64,000 nt of DNA from Bacilliculturomica massiliensis (GTDB taxonomy: Bacteria > Bacillota > Clostridia > Peptostreptococcales > Anaerovoracaceae), in contig NZ_LR027598.1 of assembly GCF_900605495.1 (NCBI RefSeq), positions 1 to 64,000 of the forward strand. Reading direction: 5' to 3'. Of this stretch, positions 1 through 8,107 are shown piece by piece. Below the pieces are notes generated by a model. That model did not search any database and was not told the origin of the DNA. It was given only the letters and a program-made list of their open reading frames with translations. A program made the position numbers and the translations under genes. Numbering within the stretch: the first letter of the stretch is position 1; each line of letters starts with the position of its first letter.

Positions 1-133
1 CCTGCAGGAGCCGGTGCTCGATGCGGTGGAGGAGGTCAACGCTACAGTGCTGGCGGATATGTCGAAAGAAAAGCAGGAGCTGTTCAAGTCGCTGCTGCGG
101 GAGATCGCCGAGATCAGCCTGCCGGCGGACTAG
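1..133 (+). CDS. C-terminal end of a probable MarR-family regulator (5' truncated by window)
   Basis: Only the last 43 codons are present, in the frame that starts at base 2 and stops with TAG at 131-133. The visible peptide is a charged, helical tail (ADMSKEKQELFKSLLREIAE) of the kind that forms the C-terminal dimerisation helix in MarR/SlyA regulators; no HTH can be seen because the rest lies outside the window. Codon use matches the neighbours. An intrinsic terminator follows at 260-292, so it is probably the last gene of its unit. The family call is an inference from the tail only; another small helical regulator is possible. Confidence 0.5.
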   Translation, partial: LQEPVLDAVEEVNATVLADMSKEKQELFKSLLREIAEISLPAD

Positions 134-259
134 AAAAGTGCAGAGGCTAGGGAAAGCTTTCAACTGAGGGCAGTACAACGGCGCATAAGAAGATAAATAA
201 TGACAACTATTTTTACAGCCACAAAAAACGCGGTAATCTGCGCGCAAGCCAGAATTGAC

Positions 260-292
260 AAAAGGAATGCTTGACAGAGCGTTCCTTTTTTT
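260..292 (+). terminator. Intrinsic terminator of the upstream gene
   Basis: An 11-bp stem pairs 260-270 with 279-289 (one G-U pair) around an 8-base loop, followed by a T run to 292. Its loop holds the TTGACA box of the next promoter, so the terminator and the rplM promoter share DNA. Confidence 0.75.
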
Positions 293-299
293 ATATAAT
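271..299 (+). promoter_or_regulatory. Consensus sigma-A promoter for rplM-rpsI
   Basis: TTGACA (271-276), a 17-bp spacer and TATAAT (294-299) form a perfect housekeeping promoter, as expected for ribosomal protein genes. Transcription would start near 306, giving a leader of about 320 bases before rplM. The -35 box lies inside the loop of the preceding terminator. Confidence 0.85.
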
Positions 300-625
300 A
301 AGCGTGCACTGTGCAAAAGTGCGGTTTTTTCGTTGTCCAAAATGCTGCGTTTTCTGCGGCGGTCCGGCCGGATCTGCTGCGGGGATGGAAGTTAGATATG
401 GAAAAAGCCAGGAAAGCGATTGTTCTGGCTCTCTACCGGGGCCTTAACGATATTCATAAGGTACAGGCTGGGATTGACCGGCCGCGGCCGAAACGTTATT
501 TCAGTAATGTTGAAAACGATTGGGTACTGGACAAGGTATGCGACAGATGCGGTAGGAAATCTGAACTGCGGAGGGTTCCGCCGGATTCCCCCATCGCCCG
601 ATCTGAGTAGGCAAGGAGGTAAACA
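300..625 (+). other. Long untranslated leader of rplM
   Basis: This 326-base stretch carries no gene I can support. A 99-codon open frame (311-610) has no ribosome site and no recognisable domain, so I treat it as chance. L13 operons in Firmicutes often carry a short L13-binding leader just before rplM; the length here would allow that, but I could not identify the motif with certainty. The ribosome site AAGGAGGT lies at 613-620. Confidence 0.35.
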
Positions 626-1054
626 ATGAAATCTTTTATCGCAAAGCCTCAGGAAGTGGAAAGAAAATGGTATGTTCTGGATGCTGAAGGGAAGACCCTC
701 GGCCGTCTGGCTTCCGAAGCCGCCGCTATTCTGAGAGGCAAGAAAAAGCCGATCTTTACTCCTCACGTTGACACCGGCGATTATGTCATCGTCATCAACG
801 CGGAGAAGGTTGAAGTCACGGGAAAGAAGAGACAGGAAAAGATCTACAAGAGACACACCGGTTATCCGGGCGGTCTCCGCGAACTGACCTTCGAAAAGCT
901 ACAGGCGAGAAAGCCGGAGGAGATCATCCGTCACGCTGTTAAGGGCATGATGCCGAAGGGCCCTCTGGGACGCCAGATGTACAAGAAGTTAAAGGTTTAT
1001 GCGGGTCCTGAGCACAAGCACGAAGCTCAGAAGCCGGAAATCTGGAACTATTAA
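626..1054 (+). CDS. rplM: 50S ribosomal protein L13
   Basis: 142 residues, the usual bacterial length. The N-terminal [17 protein letters not shown], the central [20 protein letters not shown] and the [20 protein letters not shown] stretch are diagnostic of L13, an early-assembly protein of the large subunit. The ATG follows AAGGAGGT by six bases. It is co-transcribed with rpsI, 20 bases downstream, the near-universal bacterial order. The strong promoter at 271-299 fits high constitutive expression. Confidence 0.98.
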   Translation: MKSFIAKPQEVERKWYVLDAEGKTLGRLASEAAAILRGKKKPIFTPHVDTGDYVIVINAEKVEVTGKKRQEKIYKRHTGYPGGLRELTFEKLQARKPEEIIRHAVKGMMPKGPLGRQMYKKLKVYAGPEHKHEAQKPEIWNY

Positions 1055-1074
1055 TCGAAGGGAGGAATCATTAA

Positions 1075-1467
1075 ATGGCAAAAATGCAGTACTGCGGAAC
1101 AGGCAGAAGAAAATCATCCGTCGCCAGAGTCAGATTAATCCCTGGTAAAGGCAACATTACCGTAAATAAGAAGCCGCTGGAAGACTATTTCGGTATGGAG
1201 ATCGTAAAGAGAGAAGTCAGAAGACCGCTGGAGGTCGCTGGAAGCGAAGGCAAGTTCGACGTAGTTGCCACCGTGAGAGGCGGCGGTTTTACCGGTCAGG
1301 CGGGTGCGCTGAGACACGGTATCTCCAGAGCTCTGTGCGTTGCTGATCCGGAGAACAGACCGGCCCTGAAGGCTGCTGGTTTCCTGACCAGAGACCCGAG
1401 AATGAAGGAAAGAAAGAAGTATGGACTGAAGAAGGCCAGAAGAGCTTCCCAGTTCAGCAAGCGTTAA
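1075..1467 (+). CDS. rpsI: 30S ribosomal protein S9
   Basis: 130 residues, full length. The N-terminal [19 protein letters not shown], the [19 protein letters not shown] core and the basic C-terminus ending in SKR, whose tail reaches the P-site tRNA in the 30S subunit, identify S9. A GGGAGGA ribosome site precedes the ATG. It is the second gene of the rplM-rpsI operon and is followed by a clear terminator. Confidence 0.98.
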   Translation: MAKMQYCGTGRRKSSVARVRLIPGKGNITVNKKPLEDYFGMEIVKREVRRPLEVAGSEGKFDVVATVRGGGFTGQAGALRHGISRALCVADPENRPALKAAGFLTRDPRMKERKKYGLKKARRASQFSKR

Positions 1468-1498
1468 TCGCTTACCATACAAAGAAAAAGCATACAAG

Positions 1499-1537
1499 AA
1501 ACCGTCGCAGAATTCTCATTTTGCGGCGGTTTTTTTG
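1499..1537 (+). terminator. Terminator of rplM-rpsI
   Basis: A 10-bp stem (1500-1509 with 1522-1531, one G-U pair) is followed by a run of seven T. Confidence 0.9.
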
Positions 1538-1618
1538 TTTTTTGTATTAAATTTCAGACCGCGCGGTCATCTCGCGGTCATCTGCAGGCCAAGGAGCTGA
1601 AGATAAAGGCAGGACGGC

Positions 1619-2701
1619 TCAGCAGATCTGTTCCAGAAGTTTGCCGAACTCTGTCGCCCCGTTGGGATTCATGCCCATCTCCGTGCAGAGTTCTACCAGC
1701 TGTACGCCCAGTTCGTCTCTCACCGGTATGCCATTCTCTTCGATCTCTCTGAATTTCCTGAACTCGATCTCGCCGGGAACCAGAATTTCTTCTGTGCCGG
1801 GGGCTTTGCTGCTGCACTTTATGAAGTCGATATACTCCTCCATTCTTCTCTCAAAGAATTCCATGGGCATCAGCTTTGAGGGGTCGATGGCCATCATAAA
1901 TTGACCGAGCCCTTCCGGCTTCGTGGTATAGATCTCGTTCATCTGCATCAGTTCTTTTCCAAAAGAAGCCTGGGCGAGGACGGAACAGAAGATGTCGATG
2001 ATAAGAGCCAGTCCGTAGCCCTTGTAGCCGGCGATGGGCTGCAGCGTTCCCTCAAGCGCTTCAGCGGCGTCTGTGGTGGGATTTCCGTCTTTATCCTTTG
2101 CCCATTCCGGCGGTATGGATTCTCCGGCGAGAGCCTTCACCTGTATCTTGCCCAGAGAGACGACTGTGGTGGCCATATCCAGCACCACGGGGTCTTTTTT
2201 GCCGGCGGGGATGGCGATGGTCAGTGGATTAGTGCCGAACAGACGGTCTTTTCCTCCGGTGGGAGAGACCAGAGGCGCGGTGTTTGTAAAGATGATGCCG
2301 ATCAGTCCTTCTCTGGCAAAATTCCAGCCGTAGTAGTTGCCGCAGCCAAAGTGGCTGCTGTGATTTACGGTCACCAGGCCTGCGCCGTATTTTTTTGCGG
2401 CTTCAATGCATCGCTTCATGGCGTAAGGGCCGTTGAGCAGACCGCAACCGTTGTCTCCGTCCAGGGCGATCACCACGTCCGAGTCGTTGATCTGGTGAAT
2501 GTTGGGGGTAAGGTTCATGCCGCCGTTGCGGTAGCGCCCCATGTAGGGCTTCAGTCTGGCCAGTCCGTGGGTCTCCACCCCGCTGCTGTCGGCCTGGATG
2601 ATCACCTCAGAAGCCTGAGCCGCATCTTTCGCCGCAACACCGGCCTGAAGAAAGACTGCTTCCACAAATTTTCTGATCTTCTCCTTGTTATAACGCTTCA
2701 T
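1619..2701 (-). CDS. Ldh_2/malate-lactate dehydrogenase family NAD(P)-dependent oxidoreductase
   Basis: 360 residues. The family (MdH, YlbC, ureidoglycolate dehydrogenase AllD, delta1-piperideine-2-carboxylate reductase) oxidises or reduces 2-hydroxy- or 2-imino-acids with NAD(P) in a non-Rossmann fold. Hallmarks are GVETHGLARL near residue 40, NHSSHFGCGNYYG near 115, the TNPLTIAIPAG stretch and the GYKGYGLALIIDI motif near 225. The start follows AGGAGG. It stands alone between rpsI and a repeat-bearing intergenic region. The exact substrate cannot be read from sequence; a ureidoglycolate role is conceivable given the ureide operon at 58058-64000, but nothing here links them. Confidence 0.85.
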   Translation of the reverse strand: MKRYNKEKIRKFVEAVFLQAGVAAKDAAQASEVIIQADSSGVETHGLARLKPYMGRYRNGGMNLTPNIHQINDSDVVIALDGDNGCGLLNGPYAMKRCIEAAKKYGAGLVTVNHSSHFGCGNYYGWNFAREGLIGIIFTNTAPLVSPTGGKDRLFGTNPLTIAIPAGKKDPVVLDMATTVVSLGKIQVKALAGESIPPEWAKDKDGNPTTDAAEALEGTLQPIAGYKGYGLALIIDIFCSVLAQASFGKELMQMNEIYTTKPEGLGQFMMAIDPSKLMPMEFFERRMEEYIDFIKCSSKAPGTEEILVPGEIEFRKFREIEENGIPVRDELGVQLVELCTEMGMNPNGATEFGKLLEQIC

Positions 2702-2961
2702 GTTTGTTCCTCCTGTTTTTAACTGAATAAGATATTTACAGATAGAGCAAGACCTGTGCCAGTGTGTTTTATTGTGCTGCCGATTATTATTAAGAAAGCG
2801 CCGGCGTTGGATTTTCAGGCTTTGCGGGTAGATGGAGCGGCCTTTTTCGGGACAGGGAAAGCGGCGGGGCCGTATCCTGCTCGAAAGAGACCGCTGCTAT
2901 TTTTACAGGATAGGAAAATTTGTTGCGTATCTGTAAAAATATTTTTCGGGGAGACCTTCCT

Positions 2962-3060
2962 GTGATATAATAGCCGCAAAGCGGCTATTATATGGATTCT
3001 GTGCGCGGCGGACGCCATGCGCGGATTCTGTCCTGACGGCCTGCGGCCGATCACGGCAGA
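2962..3060 (+). repeat. 91-bp palindromic repeat, copy A
   Basis: This copy starts at an extended -10 like TGATATAAT (2963-2971) and runs to the base before 3061. It contains three hairpins: a perfect 12-bp stem (2966-2977 with 2981-2992, loop AAA), a short GGCG/CGCC stem near 3007-3016, and CGGCC-TGC-GGCCG near 3037-3049. Close copies lie at 36293-36486 (two in tandem) and a diverged one at 13832-13895. The remaining bases 2702-2961 hold the upstream region of the minus-strand dehydrogenase and nothing else I recognise. Confidence 0.85.
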
Positions 3061-3114
3061 ATGAAAGTACAGCAGGCCATTTTGGATTTATCACAGTCAA
3101 ACAGAGGGAACAGT

Positions 3115-4611
3115 ATGGATAAAACATATAGTGAAAGTCTGATCAGTCTGGGCAGCGAGGTCCTGATCGATCTGGGGATATTCGCCGACGGCTACATCAT
3201 CGTGGACAGGGAGGGGGTCATCCGCCACTGCAAAATCATCCGCTCCTGCCCGGGTATCTTTGAGGAAAAAGAGGTGCTGGGGAAAAATGTACTGGAAGTT
3301 TATCCGGAGCTGACGGAGGACAGCAGCTACGTGTACCGCGCGCTGCGGGGAACGGCCACTACGAACCAGTTTACAGAGCGCCACTTTGCAGGGGGAGAGA
3401 AGGTCACTTATCTGGAGAATGATTATCCGATCAAGAGGAACGGAGAGATCATCGGGGCTATCTGCATTGTAAAATACTCAAATTTCATGATCCGTGAGAT
3501 CGATCTCAGCGGCGAACCGTCGGATGTTCAGGAGGCCGCGCCGCAGACGGCCGCAGCTAGGAAACCGAAGCGCTTCAAACTGTCGGATATCATCGGAGAG
3601 TCTGAGGCGGTCAGGCAGATGAAGGAACGGATCCTCCGGACGGCGCGCACCGGATCGCCTGTGCTGATCTATGGGCAGACGGGAACGGGAAAGGAGATGG
3701 TGGCGCAGTCTATCTACAGCGAGAGCGGGAGAAACAAGGGTCCGTTTCTGTCTCAGAACTGCGCCGCGATCCCTGCGAATCTTCTTGAGAGTCTGTTTTT
3801 CGGAACTGTGAGAGGAAGCTACACCGGCGCGATGGATAAAGAGGGGATCTTTGAACAGGCCAAAGGGGGCGTCATTTTTCTGGATGAGATCAATTCCATG
3901 GACTTGGCCATGCAGGCTAAGCTGCTGAAGGTGATCGAGGAAAAGCAGGTGACCAGGATCGGATCTTCGAAGACGATACTGGTGGATGTGCGGATCATTG
4001 CGGCCATCAATGAACCGCCGCTTACGTGTATCCGGCAGGGGAAGCTGAGAAGCGATCTGTTCTACCGGCTTAGCGCGGTGCAGATCGAGGTGCCGCCGCT
4101 CAGCGAGCGGCCGGAAGATATTCCGGTACTGGTGAGACATTTTGTGGATCGCTACCACCGTGAGATCAATCCGCAGGTGAAGGACGTCTCGCCGCAGGTG
4201 GCCTGGTTTTTTCGGACATATTCCTGGCCCGGAAATGTGCGGGAGTTAAAAAATACTCTGGAGGGCGCATTCAATTTCGCCAAAGGACCGCTGATCGAGG
4301 TCGAGGATCTGCCGGGTTATATGAAAAACAGGATGCGGCAGCCGTCAGGCGACAGGAACGATCCCATCGATCCCAGTCTGCCGGTGTTTTTAGACGAGCA
4401 GGAGCCTTGCGGCGGTCTGGGATCCATGCTCTGTCCTCCGGAAGCCAGGGCGCAGGTCATGCCTCTTAAGGAAGCCGTGGAGCAGTACGAGAAACATTAT
4501 ATCCTCTCCCGGGTCCCTTACGCCTACAACCTCACGGATCTGGCCAGGCAGCTGGGCATGACCCGCCAGGCGCTGAATTATAAGCTGAGGAAACACGGGA
4601 TCCACCTGTGA
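3115..4611 (+). CDS. Sigma-54-dependent transcriptional activator with PAS domain (RocR-like)
   Basis: 498 residues from the ATG at 3115; an earlier in-frame ATG at 3061 has no ribosome site and abuts the repeat. Order: PAS sensor domain (about residues 20-135), AAA+ domain with Walker A GQTGTGKE (about 186), sigma-54 contact loop written GSYTGA (about 233) instead of GAFTGA, and Walker B IFLDEI (about 254), then a Fis-type HTH at the C-terminus (LARQLGMTRQALNYKLRKHG). Such proteins bind upstream sites and remodel sigma-54 RNA polymerase. It is followed by a second activator; the sigma-54 promoter at 6954-6969 is a plausible target of either. Confidence 0.93.
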   Translation: MDKTYSESLISLGSEVLIDLGIFADGYIIVDREGVIRHCKIIRSCPGIFEEKEVLGKNVLEVYPELTEDSSYVYRALRGTATTNQFTERHFAGGEKVTYLENDYPIKRNGEIIGAICIVKYSNFMIREIDLSGEPSDVQEAAPQTAAARKPKRFKLSDIIGESEAVRQMKERILRTARTGSPVLIYGQTGTGKEMVAQSIYSESGRNKGPFLSQNCAAIPANLLESLFFGTVRGSYTGAMDKEGIFEQAKGGVIFLDEINSMDLAMQAKLLKVIEEKQVTRIGSSKTILVDVRIIAAINEPPLTCIRQGKLRSDLFYRLSAVQIEVPPLSERPEDIPVLVRHFVDRYHREINPQVKDVSPQVAWFFRTYSWPGNVRELKNTLEGAFNFAKGPLIEVEDLPGYMKNRMRQPSGDRNDPIDPSLPVFLDEQEPCGGLGSMLCPPEARAQVMPLKEAVEQYEKHYILSRVPYAYNLTDLARQLGMTRQALNYKLRKHGIHL

Positions 4612-4700
4612 GAGCCGCTGGGGAAGACCGGGGCGATGGGCGGAGGGAGATAGCCGGGGCGGCCGGGGGAAGGAGCCGGCCGCCGGAGCGAGAGGACGCG

Positions 4701-6752
4701 ATGGGGAAAGAGAGGAAAAGGATGACTGCCGGTAGACAGCAGGGAAAAGAAAAGAGGAAGAAAAAACTGGTGCTGGTCACTTACGAGCGAAAAGCAAAAA
4801 ACAGATATCTGGAGCAGCTTGAGGATTTCTTTGACGGGCTCATCGAGATCGGAACGTACTGCGTGGATGAGGATGAAGGGCAAATGGAGCTTTCCGGGGC
4901 TGATCTGCTGCTGTTGTCCTTTGCGGACGTTACCGGCTACGTGTCGCCTTTTTTGACCGGCGGAAATCAGATCATGTACATGACCAGAAGCTTTGAGAAG
5001 GATAAGCTGGCGCCCCTGGCCGGAGTGGCCGGCGGCGAGAGGGTGGGGCTGGCGGACTATTCGGAGACCCTGGCCTTCGAGACCATCGGCATACTCAACG
5101 CCTGCGGTTACAATCACCTAGAATACCAGATGATCGTGCCCGGCTGCGATGGGGAGAGCATGAGGGGGATCCGCACTGTGATCACCACGGAGAACGTGGT
5201 GACCATACCCGCTGCGGTGGAGAAAGTGATCAATATCGGCTACTACCGGATCAGCTGGACGACCTTCGCGGAGATCGCCCGCCGTCTGGACGTGCTGGAC
5301 GATACGGTCAATGAAAGGCTGAACCGGTATTCGCAGGTGGTGGCGTCGCCCAATCAGGGGATCGTGGATTCCATAAAGTACACGTGGACCACGGAACGGC
5401 AGCTGGCGGCTGTGGTGGAGAGTATGAACGAGGCTGTTATCGTAACGGACCTGAATTACCGGATCGTGGAGAGCAACAGCGCCGCGGCGGCGCTCTGCGG
5501 CGCGGAGGAAAGAGGCGGGAAGGCGGCGCGGAGACAGCTGCGCAGCGTGGAAGAACTCCCCGGGTCTCTGAGGGAATTTCTCATGAGCGCCGGATCTGTG
5601 ACCAACCAGATCACGACGGTCAGGGAGACCGGGCGCAACGTGGTGGTGACGAAAAAGCCTATCGCGCTGTACGGCGAAGTTCAGGGTCACGTATTCGTCA
5701 TCAGAAGCGTCAACGAAATACAGAAATTAGAAAACGATTATCGGATCATGATGGCCCGAAAAGGATTTGCAGCGCGATACTCCTTTGACGATATTATCAC
5801 GGTGAGCCCGCGGATGCAGGAGTGCATTGAGATCTGCAAGCGGATCGCCGCAACGGATCTGGCGATCCTCATCACAGGGGAGAGCGGCGTGGGAAAAGAA
5901 ATGTTCGCACAGTCCATCCACAATCACTCCCGGCGTCAGGCCTATCCCTTCGTGGCGGTGAACTGCGCGGCGCTGCCGCGGGATCTGCTGGAAAGCGAAC
6001 TTTTCGGTTTTGAGGAAGGTTCCTTCACGGGGGCGAGAAAGGGAGGAAAAAAGGGACTGTTCGAGCTGGCCCACAAGGGCACGATCTTTCTTGACGAGAT
6101 CGGGGATATGCCGGTGGAGACTCAGGCAAAGCTTCTTCGCGTGCTGCAGGAGAAGGAGGTCATGCGGGTAGGCGGGACGGGCGTGATCCCGGTGGACGTT
6201 CGGGTGATCTCCGCATCCAACGCGGATTTCAACCGACTCTTCGGAGAACGGTCGTTTCGGCGCGATCTGTATTACCGGCTCAATAACGCCAGAGTCCGGG
6301 TCCCCTCCCTGAAAGAACGCAGAGAGGACATCCCGCTGCTGTGCCGGGCGTTCTGCGACGGCTGCGGACACGGGGACTACGGGATCAGCGGGGAACTGGC
6401 GGACCGGCTGCAGCGCATCCACTGGGATGGAAATGTGCGGGAACTGAAAAACTGCGTGGAGTTTATGACAGCGCTGTGCGGCGGCGGTACGCTGACCTTG
6501 GAGGACCTGCCGCCGGACTACCGGGAGACGGAAGAGAGCCGGCAGGAGAAGCGGGGAACGAGGGAAACGGCGGGAATGCCCCTGCTGCCTGAGGAGGCGG
6601 CTCTGGCGGAAGCGATCCTGGGGATTCTGCGCCGGAGGAAGCTGGGCAGGCGCAGACTGAAGCGGGTGCTGGAGGATCAGGGCGTGGAGGTCAGCGAATA
6701 CAAGATCAAAAGGATCGTGGATTACCTGAGGGAAGAGAACCTCCTTCCCTGA
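4701..6752 (+). CDS. Sigma-54-dependent activator with PrpR-like sensor domain
   Basis: 683 residues from the ATG at 4701 (AGAGGA seven bases upstream); the frame is open back to a GTG at 4608 that overlaps the previous stop, but that arginine-rich stretch looks like read-through. Order: PrpR_N-like sensor (residues 1 to about 190), PAS domain (about 230-340), AAA+ domain with Walker A GESGVGKE (about 392), GSFTGA loop (about 440) and Walker B TIFLDEIGDM (about 462), then a C-terminal winged-helix-like segment (RRRKLGRRRLKRVLEDQGV) rather than a Fis HTH. It is the nearest activator to the inverted repeat and sigma-54 promoter downstream and probably controls 7111-9505. It resembles the activator at 49901-51976. 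Confidence 0.93.
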   Translation: MGKERKRMTAGRQQGKEKRKKKLVLVTYERKAKNRYLEQLEDFFDGLIEIGTYCVDEDEGQMELSGADLLLLSFADVTGYVSPFLTGGNQIMYMTRSFEKDKLAPLAGVAGGERVGLADYSETLAFETIGILNACGYNHLEYQMIVPGCDGESMRGIRTVITTENVVTIPAAVEKVINIGYYRISWTTFAEIARRLDVLDDTVNERLNRYSQVVASPNQGIVDSIKYTWTTERQLAAVVESMNEAVIVTDLNYRIVESNSAAAALCGAEERGGKAARRQLRSVEELPGSLREFLMSAGSVTNQITTVRETGRNVVVTKKPIALYGEVQGHVFVIRSVNEIQKLENDYRIMMARKGFAARYSFDDIITVSPRMQECIEICKRIAATDLAILITGESGVGKEMFAQSIHNHSRRQAYPFVAVNCAALPRDLLESELFGFEEGSFTGARKGGKKGLFELAHKGTIFLDEIGDMPVETQAKLLRVLQEKEVMRVGGTGVIPVDVRVISASNADFNRLFGERSFRRDLYYRLNNARVRVPSLKERREDIPLLCRAFCDGCGHGDYGISGELADRLQRIHWDGNVRELKNCVEFMTALCGGGTLTLEDLPPDYRETEESRQEKRGTRETAGMPLLPEEAALAEAILGILRRRKLGRRRLKRVLEDQGVEVSEYKIKRIVDYLREENLLP

Positions 6753-6789
6753 CAGGGCGCGGATCAAAATTTAAGAGCAAACGGGATGG

Positions 6790-6835
6790 ATCGGTATGAT
6801 ATTCGGGCGAAAATGAATCCGGATATCGTACCGAT
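6790..6835. promoter_or_regulatory. Inverted repeat, candidate upstream activator site
   Basis: Arms of 14 bp (6790-6803 and 6822-6835; two mismatched pairs) flank an 18-bp spacer, about 120 bp before the sigma-54 promoter. Position and symmetry suit an enhancer for a dimeric sigma-54 activator, most simply the product of 4701-6752. Confidence 0.65.
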
Positions 6836-6907
6836 TTTGTTGTTTTGAGCTGGACCCGCGGTCTGAGAAAAAAGGAGGGAGTGGGAGGATACCAGTTAGA
6901 AAGCCTG

Positions 6908-6937
6908 AAACACTGCGGCCTGCAGTGTTTTTTTTTT
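6908..6937 (+). terminator. Terminator of the two-activator unit
   Basis: A perfect 9-bp stem (6908-6916 with 6922-6930, five-base loop) is followed by a long T run. It lies between the candidate enhancer and the sigma-54 promoter, insulating the regulated operon from read-through. Confidence 0.9.
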
Positions 6938-6953
6938 GGAGGGGCTGCGGATC

Positions 6954-6969
6954 TGGCACGGATGTTGCG
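6954..6969 (+). promoter_or_regulatory. Sigma-54 promoter for the deacylase-transporter operon
   Basis: TGGCACG-N4-TTGCG matches the -24/-12 consensus exactly, with GG (6955-6956) and GC (6967-6968) 12 bases apart. It is about 140 bases before the start at 7111. Such promoters need an ATP-driven activator, and two lie directly upstream. Confidence 0.93.
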
Positions 6970-7110
6970 TTTATAAGAAGACAGATAAAAAAGTTTCCTC
7001 TGGAAGCATGATCCGCCCCGGGGCTCGCTTCCAAAGGGGAGGCTTTAGATCAAACGGAGATATCAACGACGATGTTTCCCGTGTTATAAGAAAAGGAGGT
7101 CGCGGAGACG

Positions 7111-8106
7111 ATGAACACATTTGAGAATTTCAATTTAAAAGAAGAGCTTGCGGTGAAGGGGAGGAAGGTCTACGGATTTATTCCTCTGGCACAGCGCCCC
7201 AACGGCACCTGGGTCAATCTGCCTGTCATGATGGCCATCGGCGCGGAGGATGGACCGACGATCGTGGTGGACGCCTGCGCCCACGGCGATGAGTACGAGG
7301 GCTGCGAGGGTATCATCGAGGCCTTCCGGCGGGCGGATCCTGCAGTCATGAAGGGGAATCTGGTCTGCGTGCCCGCGGTGCACGCGGAGGCCTTCGCGGA
7401 GATGAAGCGCTACAGCACGCTGGATTTCGTGCCCATTGATCTGAACCGGACGTATCCGGGTCAGGAAAAGGGCTATCTGACCCAGAGCGTGGCGGACTAC
7501 TATTTCAACAATATCGTGAAGCACGCCGACGGGCTGATCACGATCCACGGAGGCGGAAATTATCTCTATCTGGAGCCGGTTACGCTGTACCAGTCCTACG
7601 GCGATGAGATCAGCGCCAGATCACGGGCCATGGCCGAGGCCTTTGGGCTGGACGCGCTGTGGAGAAACCAGGTATGCGAGCCCCAGAACGGAATTCTGGA
7701 CGAGCTGGCCTACACGGCCGGCATCCCCGCCATCACTCCGGAGATCGGAGGACAGACCACAAGAGCCACGAATCGGGAGGAGAACGTATCGCGTATCGCG
7801 GACGGCGTCTTCAACGTACTGCGCCTGTGGAAGATCCTGGACGGAGAGGTGAAGCGTTTCGACAGCCAATATCACGTGGACGTACAGTATATCTATGCAA
7901 AGCACGGCGGCATCCACAAACCCCAGAAGAAAGGCGGACAGAGGGTGAAGAAGGGCGACACCCTTTCCATTATCACCAATCTGTTCGGGGAGGAAGTGGA
8001 TCGCGTGCTGTCCCCCATCGACGGCCGGGTGATCGGCTATTGGGCTTACACTGTTTCGCAGCCGCGCTCCTGGGTCTACATGGTGGGACGGGAACTGGAG
8101 GAGTAG
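7111..8106 (+). CDS. Succinylglutamate desuccinylase/aspartoacylase family zinc deacylase
   Basis: 331 residues. The family is an M14-type zinc fold that hydrolyses N-acyl amino acids or related amides. Zinc ligands are visible as AHGDEYEG (His and Glu, near residue 58) and a later His in TIHGGGNYLY (near 147); DLNRTYPG is the substrate-binding arginine region. A C-terminal beta-rich extension (IYAKHGGIHKPQKKGGQRVKKG) is typical of the desuccinylase branch. AAGGAGGT precedes the start. It is translated as a pair with the transporter two bases downstream and is driven by the sigma-54 promoter. A role in using an acylated amino acid imported by the transporter is inferred. Confidence 0.88.
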   Translation: MNTFENFNLKEELAVKGRKVYGFIPLAQRPNGTWVNLPVMMAIGAEDGPTIVVDACAHGDEYEGCEGIIEAFRRADPAVMKGNLVCVPAVHAEAFAEMKRYSTLDFVPIDLNRTYPGQEKGYLTQSVADYYFNNIVKHADGLITIHGGGNYLYLEPVTLYQSYGDEISARSRAMAEAFGLDALWRNQVCEPQNGILDELAYTAGIPAITPEIGGQTTRATNREENVSRIADGVFNVLRLWKILDGEVKRFDSQYHVDVQYIYAKHGGIHKPQKKGGQRVKKGDTLSIITNLFGEEVDRVLSPIDGRVIGYWAYTVSQPRSWVYMVGRELEE

Positions 8107-8107
8107 G

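Noticed and set aside
311-610. 99-codon open frame before rplM
   Set aside because: No ribosome site, no domain, and it fills the leader between a perfect promoter and rplM.
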